Of a stretch of DNA of 64,000 nt, positions 11,441 through 21,232 are shown piece after piece. Numbering within the stretch: the stretch's first letter is position 1; each line of letters begins with the position of its first letter. The position numbers were made by a program, and so were the translations under genes. The notes beneath the pieces are model-generated. The model was not told the origin of the DNA and searched no databases. It was given only the letters and a program-made list of their open reading frames with translations. The stretch is from Rhizoctonia solani (taxonomy: Eukaryota > Basidiomycota > Agaricomycetes > Cantharellales > Ceratobasidiaceae), in NCBI RefSeq assembly GCF_016906535.1, contig NC_057375.1, positions 1 through 64,000 on the forward strand, in the 5' to 3' direction.

Positions 11441-12355
11441 ATTACCACTATGTTGGCTATGCTGGCATCTCACCTCCTGAAAGCAGTTGTCTGATTCTGA
11501 GCCAAACTGATGGAGCAACTAATGATTTAAGTTTCTGGTGCTTTCTATGAGTTCCTAACATGCCCAAAGGCAATTCTTAGCATTCAGACTAATGGATTTT
11601 AGTCATAAATGTACTAGAACATTCTATAAATAACTCTAGGCCTCTCTCACTGGGACTTATTGTCCTTAAATGGTCTTGGCAAGGTTCCTATGTATCAAAT
11701 AGTTCAGAGGGTACCTCTCATGTAACTTCCCTTTTTGTACATCATGTATATAGTTATTTGTGCTCCCTTTGGGGTATATAAAGCCCCTGAGGGAGACTCT
11801 TGAATGCATCCCATCTTTCACCCACTTTCATCAACTTTTATCCCTCTTGTAAACCTAAAGACCATTAGATCTTCTCTTCTCTTAGTTCAGAGTGCTTTAT
11901 TTTACTTTCTTAGCCTCTTTAGCTCACTTAGCTTAGCCTGTAGAGTATTGTGGCACATATGGCTTTCAGTAAGGTCCTAACAGACACTGGGTGGCTTGGA
12001 AAGGCTTTAGTGTAACCCTGCACCACTTGAGTAATTCAGTGGGGAGAGTTTAAGGCATTGAAAGCAGCATATCCACTCTAGTTAAGTGCAATATTGGTCA
12101 AACAAATTGCTGATAAATTCAGATAGATAACAGTAAGTGACTGAGACTCATTATTATATTTCATGCTATAGGTATTGGTACCACCAACCACCTGCATCTG
12201 CAAGTATTTGCTAGATTACTTGTTACTTGTTGAGTGTAGGGCTCACCCTGATTAATAATATTGTCTACCTTTATATAGCTGACTTCTTACCATTTATATC
12301 CATATATACTTAATCTACCCATTGCTTTACTATATTCTGTATATCATTAGATAGT
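11441..12355. other. Noncoding stretch with an LTR-like promoter region
   Basis: No gene was recognised. GGTATATAAAGCCCCTG near 11773 is a good TATA box, followed by a pyrimidine-rich tract and a TAACA at about 11980, similar to the R-U5 end of an LTR. I could not find a matching 5' LTR start or a convincing TSD. Confidence 0.3.
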
Positions 12356-12359
12356 CCAA

Positions 12360-14195
12360 ATGCCCTATTCTTTAACAGTCATCATGCTATCATTTTACAT
12401 GGTGTGGTGAGTGTGATTGGTACATTGTATGCAACTCTGTGTGGGAGGGGTGGCAAGTGGTCATTTGAGTCCTACTTTATAATGGGTGGTATGATAGCAT
12501 ACAATGCATGCAGCTCTGTATGGGTGGGATGGTAGGTGGTCATGTGACTCACCCTTACTTTGAGGCAAGTGATATAGTTGCATACAATGTATGCAGCTTT
12601 GTTTGAGAGGGATGATACCTGTAAGTTGATACTCTCTAGCTTATTGGTACATGGTATATTCTGTTACATTCTTTGATCATGTTATTATGCTTTTATGTTC
12701 TTATTGCTGTTACATGGTGTGGTGGGAATGGTTGTGTAAATGTTGTTGTTATTGTTATTGTTATTGTTATTGTTGTTGTTGTTGTTGTTGTTTTATACAA
12801 CTTTGGGTTGGCAGGGTGTATATAGTCATGTGACTTACCATAGTTCTACAGAGGGTGGTATGATAGTGTACATTGTACGCAACTATGAGTAAGAGGGTAG
12901 TAAGTGATTATGCAACTCACTCTAACCTAGAGGTGATTGGTATAGTTGCATGCACTGTACACAGTATTGAGTGAGGAGTGAAGCTTATAGTATGTTCACC
13001 CTGACTATGGAATATGTGCTAAATTATTTTAAGATTTTATTATGTTGTTACATTATCATGTTTATGTGGCGTGGTAGGTGTGGTAGTGTACATTGTGTGC
13101 AACTCTGCCTGAGTAGAGTGGTGGGTGGTCATGTGACTCACCCTAATGTAACTGTGGGTGGTATGGTTGCGTACTTGGTATGCAACTCTGCATGAGTAGA
13201 GTGGTGGGTGGTCATGTGACTCACCCTAATGTAACTGTGGGTGGTATGGTTGCGTACCAAGTACGCAACTCTGCATGAGTAGAGTGGTGGGTGGTCATGT
13301 GATTCACCCTAATATAACTGTGGGTGGTATGGTTGCATACCAAGTACGCAACTCTGCATGAGTAGAGTGGTGGGTGGTCATGTGACTCACCCTAACATGA
13401 CTGTGGGTGGTATAGTTGCGTACTTGGTACGCAACTCTGCATGAGTAGAGTGGTGGGTGGTCATGTGACTCACCCTAATGTAACTGTGGGTGGTATGGTT
13501 GCGTACCAAGTACGCAACTCTGCATGAGTAGAGTGGTGGGTGGTCATGTGACTCACCCTAATGTAACTGTGGGTGGTATAGTTGCATACCAAGTACGCAA
13601 CTCTGCATGAGTAGAGTGGTGGGTGGTCATGTGACTCACCCTAACATGACTGTGGGTGGTATAGTTGCGTACTTGGTACGCAACTCTGCATGAGTAGAGT
13701 GGTGGGTGGTCATGTGACTCACCCTAATGTAACTGTGGGTGGTATGGTTGCGTACCAAGTATGCAACTCTGCATGAGTAGAGTGGTGGATGGTCATGTGA
13801 CTCACCCTGACATGACTATGGGTGGTATGGTTGCGTACCAAGTACTCAACTCTGCATGAGTAGAGTGGTGGGTGGTCATGTGACTCACCCTAATGTAACT
13901 GTGGGTGGTATAGTTGCATACCAAGTACGCAACTCTGCATGAGTAGAGTGGTAGGTGGTCACGTGATTCACCCTAACATATTGCATGCAGTATAGTTCCA
14001 TACCAAGTATGCAACTATGCATGAGTGGAGTGGTGGGTGGTCATGTGATTCACCCTAACATTGGCCATGGTGCTATGCTTCTGCATGTTGTACGCAATTC
14101 TGTGTGGCATGGGTGGTCAGTTGTCACATGACTCACCCTAACTTGGGATGGTGGTATTGCTGTGTGTAAAGTACGCAACTTTTTGTAGAAGGGCT
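12360..14195 (+). repeat. 83-bp satellite array with palindromic core (locus 1)
   Basis: The regular part, about 13110-14010, is eleven tandem units of 83 bp. Each contains GTGGTCATGTGACTCACCC and a palindrome made of the 9-bp arm GTTGCGTAC, a 3-nt loop and the complementary arm. Palindromes start near 13166, 13249, 13332, 13415, 13498, 13581, 13664, 13747, 13830, 13913 and 13996. Degenerate units extend it from about 12400 to 14190. A higher-order period of three units (249 bp) is visible. ORFs in this interval are artefacts of the repeat. A shorter second locus is at 35020-35530. Confidence 0.9.
12740..12792 (+). repeat. Trinucleotide microsatellite (TTG/TTA)n
   Basis: An uninterrupted run of TGT and TAT triplets within a degenerate satellite unit. 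It accounts for the Cys- and Tyr-rich ORF seen here. Confidence 0.85.
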
Positions 14196-14356
14196 GATGC
14201 TTCCCCTATAATCCACCCTCACACCATATGTGGGTTGTGTCCACCTGGTTCCCACCCTGTGCCATATCACAGTTCACCCTGCAGTGTAGCTTGGGTCACC
14301 CTGCAGTGTAGCTTGGGTCACCCTACACCAACCTACTACTTTGTAATAACCTAACC
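14196..14356 (+). repeat. Conserved 3' flank of the satellite, ending in CCTAACCTAAC
   Basis: The same non-tandem sequence follows both satellite loci (compare 35380-35525). It contains CACCCTGCAGT repeats and TACCTACTACTTTGTAATAACCTA. At this locus it ends in a short interstitial telomere-like run CCTAACCTAAC. A shared flank means the satellite travels as part of a larger repeat. Confidence 0.7.
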
Positions 14357-14569
14357 TAACTTATGTGCCTGTTGGATGCAAAATAAATGACAATCCCAGT
14401 CATAACAGATGATCAGACAGTGATATGTGTCAAATGCAAGAAACATGAACTACTTGCAGCTTTCTGGATTGTAAAACCAGTAATGCATCTCTGGAGTGAT
14501 GAAGAAGTGCATGGCAGAATAAGGTTGACCTCTCCCACTTCTATCCATTTTTTTTGCCCAACCTTTCTG

Positions 14570-15015
14570 TGTAAGGTTGTAGAATTTGTACGGTAACTGT
14601 AATGTTAGTAATCAAATGTAATAAACAACCTTGCGTGAATCAATACGAGTGAGACAATAGTAAACCAGAGTTTAGAGTCAAGCAAGTTGGCTATTGAAGT
14701 CAATCAAATTAAAAGTATTAAAGTACAAAGTTGTGAGTCTACATGCTAACTATTGATAGGTCTTTTTATATGTTTTCAACACGGGTATTCTGCTGTCGCA
14801 TATACCTGCGTGTGGTATCATTCAGTCTTATTCCGATTCTTGGCCTAGCACTTGTGCTAAGGCTTTATTTCATTATATCTTATCATTAACGTCCGCAGCT
14901 ACTGCGGGCTTGTTTGTTACTGCGGTATGAAATATATTATGTATTTGATTTCTCTTTATAGTGTGTAAGGTTTGGGGGCCTTGGGGCCGTGTCCCGGGGT
15001 CACGTGCTCCTTACA
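14570..15015. mobile_element. Solo LTR, family F (446 bp)
   Basis: Starts TGTAAGGTTGTAGAATTTG and ends CACGTGCTCCTTACA, with the perfect 7-bp terminal inverted repeat TGTAAGG/CCTTACA. Flanked by exact TTCTG duplications (14565-14569 and 15016-15020). Removing it restores the pogo-element sequence seen in the copy near 54740. It is visibly richer in CpG (CGTCCGCAGC, CCCGGGGTCACGTG) than its neighbours, so it may be a recent or less mutated arrival. Only one copy is in the window. Confidence 0.85.
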
Positions 15016-15236
15016 TTCTGGGGATATACAATATACCAGCAATGAGCAAAATGGCAGCTGAAGTCAGAAAAACTACCTGGCTGCATGTTTTTACAAGTGA
15101 CACCCATTACCACCAACAGTGATCAAGCTGGATGCCTGTGATTTATAGCCATAAGTATATATAAAGGAAGTATTGCAACTAATATTAGACAAAAACCACC
15201 AAACTAAGGTATGTGAACTTTATGACATGGACCCAT

Positions 15237-15409
15237 TGTCATAAACAGAGGAAAATAGAACTAGCCAGGATTGAACCAGCTTGACCACTAAGCCATAGAG
15301 CCCTATTATTCCTCTGCTGACAACCCATGATTACACCTGCTACCCCCCAAATTTGGGCTTGGGCCAGCATGCAACCACTTGTACTGGTCATGTGACCATG
15401 TCCAGGACA
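15237..15409 (-). mobile_element. TRIM LTR (solo, 173 bp)
   Basis: Plus strand reads TGTCATAAACAGAGG ... TGTCCAGGACA. Exact 5-bp duplication CCCAT on both sides (15232-15236 and 15410-15414). It lies inside the pogo copy. On the minus strand it holds the tRNA-like pair TGGCTTAGTGG and GGTTCAATCC. Same family as the two LTRs of the TRIM at 60641-61069. Confidence 0.85.
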
Positions 15410-15411
15410 CC

Positions 15412-15960
15412 CATGACTGCCCAGCAGGCAGTGAACTTGGTCTCAGGTTGCTATCACCAATCTTTTTGAGAGTTTGCTAGTAGATTTAGTACCTGATATA
15501 TAGGTCTATACACAGAGAATGAGGATATAAGATAAAGAAACCAGGGAGATAGTCTAGTTTAACATTATGGACCCTGAGACTGTCCAGTGGACAGTAAACT
15601 TGGCCCAAGGGTGACCACCACCAATCTTCCTGAGAGTTTTCCAGTAGGTGATTACTAAACACAAAGGTCTAGATACAGAAAATGAGCACATAAAATGCAG
15701 AAACCAGGGAGATTGTCCAGGTTCAACATAATGGACCCTGAGACTGTCCAGCAGACAGTAAACTTGGCCCAAGGGTGACCATTGCCAATCTTCCTGAGAG
15801 TTTGCCAGTAGGTCATCACTTGGTACATGGGTCTATATACAAATTATGAGAATCTAAAATGCAGAAACCAGGGAGATCATCCAGGTTCAACATAATGCAC
15901 CCTGAGACTGTCCGGCAGACAGCAAACTTGGTCTCAGGTTGCCATCACCAATTGGGCTAT
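15412..15960 (+). repeat. Tandem 160-165 bp repeats inside the pogo-like element
   Basis: Three and a half units start near 15412, 15569, 15734 and 15899. Each contains ACTGTCCAGCAGACAGTAAACTTGG, here abbreviated as ACTGTCC then CAGTAAACTTGG, followed by CACCAATCTT and GAAACCAGGGAGAT. The pogo copy at 54300-54540 has only about one and a half units, so the number varies between copies. Confidence 0.8.
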
Positions 15961-16176
15961 AAATTTGTGGGCGCATGCATATGTGCTATATATACATAAG
16001 CTCCAAGTATGACAGCAAACAGATCAGTGGTTTCAGTAAAAACACAATATTTCCAAAAGGTTTCCAAGACTTTTCCCTCTACAACCATCAATATTGGTCA
16101 GAATCAGACAATTCCTTTTTGAGAAGCAAGATGCTGGTGCCTCTGACCTATTGGTATTTGTCTACATAATAACATG

Positions 16177-16530
16177 TCTATTTCCCACCAAGATATTGGC
16201 ATTGGCATGCCCTGCCAACCTTTGGCACTTATTTGCAGTTACTAAGTGCTGGTGCTTCCATGCTTACTTGCACTTGTTCTATGCTCTGTAAGTACTGTTC
16301 CTGCATATAAATGTATGGTACTAAAAATACTATAAATCATAGAAATAAAAGTATGATCACTTTGCATGATCAAATGTGTATATATGCAAGTGCAATGAGG
16401 AAATAAAGTATAAAATGTCTTGTAGCACTGCCAGTTTCCAAATATAGTAATGTGCATGCCCATACTTGGACAGAGCAAGTATGACTGACTACTCTAATTT
16501 GCACTATTCACTATTGGCAATTAGGGGTGC
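16177..16530 (-). repeat. Inverted partner of the 11050-11440 repeat
   Basis: Reverse-complement match with the same landmarks (CCACCAAGATATTGG, CTATGCTCTGTAAGTACTG, CATATGTCTAAATTATC). It carries a 78-codon ORF on the minus strand whose translation parallels the 74-codon ORF of the partner. It may be the far end of the same element that truncates the pogo copy at 16088. Confidence 0.6.
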
Positions 16531-16779
16531 ATATGTCTAAATTATCCATTCCATAACATCACAGTCCTGCACAAGCTGCTGCAACACAGCTCCCTTTCAC
16601 TCTTCTGTCAACTCCCTTGCTTGCAGGTCCTAACTCTGACAACAGGGATTGGGGAACATGACAATCCTCCAGAAAATATGCTGTAGTAAACAGACCAACC
16701 TTTAGCTTGGCTCAAATTTCTGGCACTACAACAGCTTTCTCTTGGTGCCCCTCCTGAATACATCAAGGGCTTACCTACA

Positions 16780-17100
16780 TTGGCCAACAAGTTACAAGAA
16801 CTCACTGTTTCTAGCCCAGATACATTTTTTATTGGTAGTGATCCAGAGCAGTACTCTAGTGACAACAAAGAAGCATACTGTGCAGCACTAGAGAATATTC
16901 TCAAAATTGGCCTGAATACAATGCATTTGAACCTCCCACTTGGATACTGGTTGCATGCCTTTGTTGAGCACCTTGCCATGTTCAATCAATTGGTAACAAT
17001 GGAACTGGCCAACTGTTGTCTGGACCTGGAGTTGATGGACCATGCAAGAGGAAGGGTGGAGAGATGTACATGGGTTTATGGCAGTGGTGTTTGCATGTGA
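16780..17100 (+). pseudogene. C-terminal fragment of an LRR/F-box-like protein
   Basis: A 106-residue ORF ends RVERCTWVYGSGVCM. The longer gene at 18651 ends with a similar tail, MPECQWVFGEDVYCS. The text in between has Leu-rich, regularly spaced hydrophobic residues (NTMHLNLPLGYW, LVTMELANCC), as in the leucine-rich repeats of basidiomycete F-box-like proteins. The first 180 or so residues present in the longer gene are missing, so it is read as a truncated paralogue. No F-box was seen. Confidence 0.45.
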
Positions 17101-17459
17101 TGCAATGTAGGGGGTGTGCAGTGTTAGTTCATTGTTCTTGATTATATGTGCTGCCCCTCATGTGGCAATTCTTTTTCTTCTTCTTTTTTTAATAAATGCC
17201 CACATACATAGAAAGCATGAGAGCTACATGTCAATTAAGGCAAACTGCTTGTAGAAGCCAAACCACAGAAATCTACAAGGAAAAACACAGAGAGGGAATC
17301 ATGTAGACAATACACACAAAGCACACAGAGACATGTAGCATGGGCAGAAAGAAGGAGCTGGCAAACCAACATACAGGTGCCTTAAAGGCTAACTTGAGTA
17401 GAGGACATAAGTGTGGGGATGGGGCAGCCATGGTGGCAAATCTAGTCACAATTTGTGAA

Positions 17460-17517
17460 AGTAAATTTAGTGCATTTTGTTGAAGTGGGCAACTTCTGAA
17501 AAATGCACTAAATTTAC
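17460..17517. repeat. Small inverted repeat (hairpin)
   Basis: GTAAATTTAGTGCATTTT and its complement AAAATGCACTAAATTTAC are separated by about 20 bases. It sits between a gene fragment and a DNA element. It could be a terminator hairpin or a small MITE. No TSD was found. Confidence 0.5.
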
Positions 17518-17570
17518 TTCATTTCTCATTTTCTCCTCTCACACACTATATCTATCTTTGAAACTGCACT

Positions 17571-18615
17571 ATATGGGGTAATCAAACCCCCTCTTTCCAT
17601 TTATGGAAGTCTCAACTTCCAAAAATGGAAGGTGCATGCTCTGTTTGGCCATTAGTACACAAATTTGATTGATGTTTTCAAATTGCCATGATATGTATAT
17701 GGATTGACGCAGAATCACGTGGTTTATTAGTGGAATTTCATTTTCACGGTTGCTTAGCTAATAGATCCTTGCACATAACAGCAGTTTTATGCAAAAAATT
17801 GAAGACATGAATTCTAACAAATGATTTCAAATTGGCTTGATATGTGTGTGGATCAATGTGGAATTACGTGGTCTGGTAGTGAAATTCTATTTTCAGGGCA
17901 GGTTATCTAATAGGTTTGGGCGGAAAAATGCGATTTGATTCAAGGTTCTGCTCAGCTCCCCCTTGAGCCAGACCCCTATAGTAGGCAATACTGAAGCTAT
18001 GAGTACAGGACTTGAAGCCATTGGGATCTGTATGACATGAACAGGTGGCACTCACATCATTAAGGAAAAGGATGGGGGTTTTTCAACTGACCAGTAGTTT
18101 GCTGATCAGTCCTCAATGCTGCTATCATGAATCTCTCAAAAATCAATTATTTTTCACCTCAACAGAATTGCACCAAAATTTGACAGTAGGTGTAAAGGGT
18201 GTAGTAGACTGCACTGTCAAAGTCCTATGCAATTTGGATCACAGGAAAAAGCAGTATCCTGGTTCTTCTCCAAAATTCAGGTGCTTTTTCATACAATAAC
18301 CCCTACACTTGAGTCCTGCTTCATAATCTACCCTGAAATTTAAATTCTACTAGAGAATCCATCAATTCCGGATTTTTTGACATATATATCACGTGACAGG
18401 GTCCATATTGACATTTGACAGGTTATGTAATCCGCTTAGATATTGAAATCCTGCTAAGAGACCACGTGATTCTGAGTCGATTCATATACATATCAAGGCT
18501 ATTTGAAAATGTCATATGAAATCTCACATTGATGCCCTAATAGGGCATTGGATTTCCATTTTGGGAAGTTGACATTACCATAAATGAAAAGAGCAGACTT
18601 AATAACCCTGGTCTA
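17571..18615. mobile_element. DNA element with ~200-bp imperfect terminal inverted repeats
   Basis: The left arm (CTCTTTCCATTTATGGAAG, ACTTCCAAAAATGGAA, then a stretch with GAATCACGTGG) reappears inverted at 18420-18615 (CCACGTGATTC, TTCCATTTTGGGAAGT, CATAAATGAAAAGAG). The middle holds a second diverged arm copy near 17820-17985. Pieces of the same repeat flank the solo LTR at 46735-47177. No transposase was recognised, so it is non-autonomous. Confidence 0.55.
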
Positions 18616-18650
18616 CATCCCTTGCTAGTCTCTTAGTATAAGCATATAGG

Positions 18651-19514
18651 TTGTTCAGTATCCCATACTTCAGCTGTTTACAGACCCTCACCTTTCATAT
18701 GTGCTGCAGGGAGGATAAACTGCCCTGTTTGATTTTGAGGTCATGGCTGGATCTCTTGGTTTCATCCATTCAAGCAAGTGGATTCCTGTCCAAGATCATA
18801 TTCAATGACTTGCCTAGCAAAGACGTGATTGAGGCCCTGGACGCTTTTGGGGATCATCTAGCTCTAATGGAAGTTCAGCTTTGTTGGATTCCAAGCAATG
18901 AAGAGCACATTCAGTGTCTTGCTATGCTGCTTGTGCAGCATCCTAAGCTGGAAATTTTGGAGATTCTCTACAGCTTGCTGCAACAAAGCACTGTGCCAAT
19001 CTTCCTCCAGCTTGAATGCTTACAAGTTCTGTTGCTTACAATGGGGATGCTGGGTTGTGTTCTATCTCTGCATGCTCCAGCACTTTTTCTGGATGAACCT
19101 TTGTTCACCCTCCCACTTCCAACCCTACAGCAACTCTGTTTTGAAGTTTTGCCTACATATATTGGTCTATTACCAATAGTAGCTAATCAAGTCAAAGAGC
19201 TTGGGATATGGGATCAAGTTCTTCACAATCAGCAAGATTCAATCCAACAGCTCTGGATCCAAGAGCCCAGGGGTAGCATTACAGAATACTGCTCTGCATT
19301 GCAGGCTATTTGCTGGATTGCCCCAAAGGCCAAGTGTATGGACTTTGGCCTTAATTGTCTCTGTCATGCTTTCATTGATTGCCTCACTGAGTTTGCTGAC
19401 TTGAAAGTAGCAAGGACATATGGCTGTGATCTGGAATCAGTAATCATCAACTACACTGAAAAGCATATGCCTGAGTGCCAGTGGGTTTTTGGGGAGGATG
19501 TTTATTGCTCATAA
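18651..19514 (+). CDS. LRR/F-box-like hypothetical protein
   Basis: A single open reading frame of 287 codons, the longest undamaged ORF in the window outside mobile elements. The translation has repeated Leu/Ile-rich segments (LLVSSIQASGFLSKIIFND, LAMLLVQHPKLEILEIL, LEVLLL-like runs, VKELGIWDQVL) spaced like irregular leucine-rich repeats. This is common in the large families of F-box-like proteins in Agaricomycetes that serve as SCF ubiquitin-ligase adaptors. No N-terminal F-box is visible. An upstream exon may have been lost, because an inverted-repeat element ends only 35 bp before the ATG. A truncated paralogue lies at 16780. Family is an inference from hydrophobic periodicity and should be treated as hypothetical. 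Confidence 0.5.
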   Translation: MFSIPYFSCLQTLTFHMCCREDKLPCLILRSWLDLLVSSIQASGFLSKIIFNDLPSKDVIEALDAFGDHLALMEVQLCWIPSNEEHIQCLAMLLVQHPKLEILEILYSLLQQSTVPIFLQLECLQVLLLTMGMLGCVLSLHAPALFLDEPLFTLPLPTLQQLCFEVLPTYIGLLPIVANQVKELGIWDQVLHNQQDSIQQLWIQEPRGSITEYCSALQAICWIAPKAKCMDFGLNCLCHAFIDCLTEFADLKVARTYGCDLESVIINYTEKHMPECQWVFGEDVYCS

Positions 19515-20482
19515 AATAGCACTTCATTTGAGTATTTCTTGAGGCTAAGCCACCATTGGAGCTTGGAATAAAATCTAGTTAGGCTTAGATACTATGTAAT
19601 GTCTTCTTTGTTGACATATCAATAGATCAGTCCAAAACTCTAAATTGCCTTCAGCCAACAAAATGAATGCTCAGAGCGCACCTTCTCTTCAAACTCCTAC
19701 TCAGTCAACCTCTGGTCAGCAGCAGAGCCCCAAAACTCCCTTTCCAAGTCAAGCCATGCATGCCACAATGACAGTGGGGCTTGTTCAATCAACCTTGTGC
19801 GCTGAGGACATCAATGAACACATTTGTTCTCACTAAGGACATATAGTCAAGTTTCAAATCAATGATGCAGGTCTAAAAGATAAACAAGAAAACACACCAT
19901 TGAGATTGACTAAATTAAGTCTCAGCTTGGGTGGATCTAGGCAAATCTGGGTGTCTTAGTAGATGCATTAGGCACTGATTTAGAAGCCCCTTGTCTTCTA
20001 AAGCTCAGCATAATTGGCAGGCTAATGAAGAGGGCTGACAAGAGTTAGACTAGGAGCAATAGATTCAAACCATGTCTCATGTCAAAGGTATTCATGGATC
20101 AGCCATGTACCAAGTGTATTAAGATCTTGTGGCAGTAGCTGGCAAGCTTAGGGATGTATGATGTTTTATCCAATTTATATGGCCTACTATATTAAAGTCA
20201 AGGTTTGTCTGTGAGTATCAAGGTGTATGCAAAATGGCACTTGATGTCTAAATGAGTCAAGACATGCAATTTGATACATCTGGGGAGCATCTTATGGTAT
20301 TCAAGATTGGGTTCTCCTCCCAGTGGTGTCTACTACAAAGTTCCTCATGATTGGAGTCTCAGATCAATTGCTTTGCCAAACAAGACTTTCTTTACCCTTG
20401 CTGGAAAACCTTTTTCAGGCAAATGATATTACAGCCTTTGTAGTGGCTGTGTCTTTTAAATGAGCTACACTGTATCCTAACT
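19515..20482. other. Noncoding stretch with one short Ser/Gln/Pro-rich ORF
   Basis: An ORF of 63 codons at 19645-19836 (rich in Gln, Ser, Pro and Thr) has an ATG but no recognisable domain. It may be part of a tail exon or chance. The rest shows no gene or repeat. Confidence 0.3.
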
Positions 20483-21123
20483 ATGAAGTGGTTGGATACT
20501 TGCAATCATAAAAGCCAATGTCAGGACTTGTTAAAGAATCTCTCTGAAGCTGAAGCAAAGGCACTAGCCAAGGCCAGAGAGGTTAAACCCATGCAAATCC
20601 CATTAGACAAACCATCAGTATTCTGGACTAAGCATGAAAAAACCATCAAGGATGTATTAGATGTTGCAGAAGGAAACAAAGGGGATGGCATGGGTACTGA
20701 TGGCAAAGATATGGGGTGGGGACAGGGAGAGGAATAGTGAGAACTGTTATGAATTGGGGTATGTGGATAAACTCTTTGGGGCTTGGTATGGATGAAATGT
20801 GGCCTGTGGGTGCTGAAATTAGTGTAGGTGGATCCATCTTGAGAGAGGATCTACATACAAGACTTGGAATCATGGTACCTAATGTTCAGACTGGGGTTGA
20901 AAATGCCATCACATTGGTGGCACACCCAACAAATCTCTTGCAACCTCTCACTAGCACAAATGTCTCCCAGTCATCTGTACTATCTTTTGCTTGGGCAGGT
21001 GAAAGGTTGCCTGTTGCTAAATCTCTTGATGCACTTAAACTATCCCATGCCTTATACAGTTCTATCCACTGGTGGATGGACACTGGTGATCACAAGAGCC
21101 CAATTTACGGTAACCCAGCATAG
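20483..21123 (+). CDS. Hypothetical protein, possibly two frameshifted pieces
   Basis: Two overlapping ORFs follow each other. The first, 20483-20737, has 84 codons with a charged helical stretch (LSEAEAKALAKAREVKP) and a Gly/Asp-rich end. The second, 20716-21123, has 135 codons. Their 22-base overlap in different frames suggests one broken gene. No domain was recognised. It is convergent with the nuclease-like gene on the other strand, about 110 bp away. Confidence 0.3.
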
Positions 21124-21232
21124 ATGAGATTAAAAAAAATTGGACACACAATACATAATATATCTCAAAAAAAAATGAAGAAAGCAGCAGCAAAGCCCTG
21201 GTACACATTGCTCAAGGCCAAGGCTCCCAGCC

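Larger units (their letters stand above)
14357..16090 (+). mobile_element. Truncated pogo/Tigger-like transposon copy, interrupted twice
   Basis: Co-linear with the reverse complement of 54170-54945, starting at TTATGTGCCTGTTGGATGC and running through the tandem 160-bp segments to the short exon encoding SSKYDSKQISG near 16000-16060. Homology stops near 16088, before the catalytic region. It is interrupted by a solo LTR (14570-15015) and a TRIM LTR (15237-15409), each with its own TSD. It encodes no transposase core, so it can only be a remnant. Confidence 0.75.

Noticed and set aside
11560..11985. Possible additional LTR with CCTAACA at both ends
   Set aside because: The direct repeat does not sit outside TG..CA termini, and no second copy is in the window.
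12651..12833. Cys- and Tyr-rich 60-codon ORF
   Set aside because: It is a translation of a TTG/TTA microsatellite.
13110..14190. Regular repeats that might be taken for a CRISPR array
   Set aside because: Units are contiguous 83-bp satellites with no variable spacers between constant repeats, in a eukaryotic context.
15237..15409. Reading the 172-bp repeats as tRNA-derived SINEs
   Set aside because: They have TG..CA ends, exact 5-bp TSDs and no A-rich tail. One locus holds two as LTRs around a middle with a purine tract, which fits a TRIM better.
20521..21083. Minus-strand ORFs of 61-75 codons opposite the hypothetical gene
   Set aside because: They are shadows of the plus-strand frame without recognisable features.
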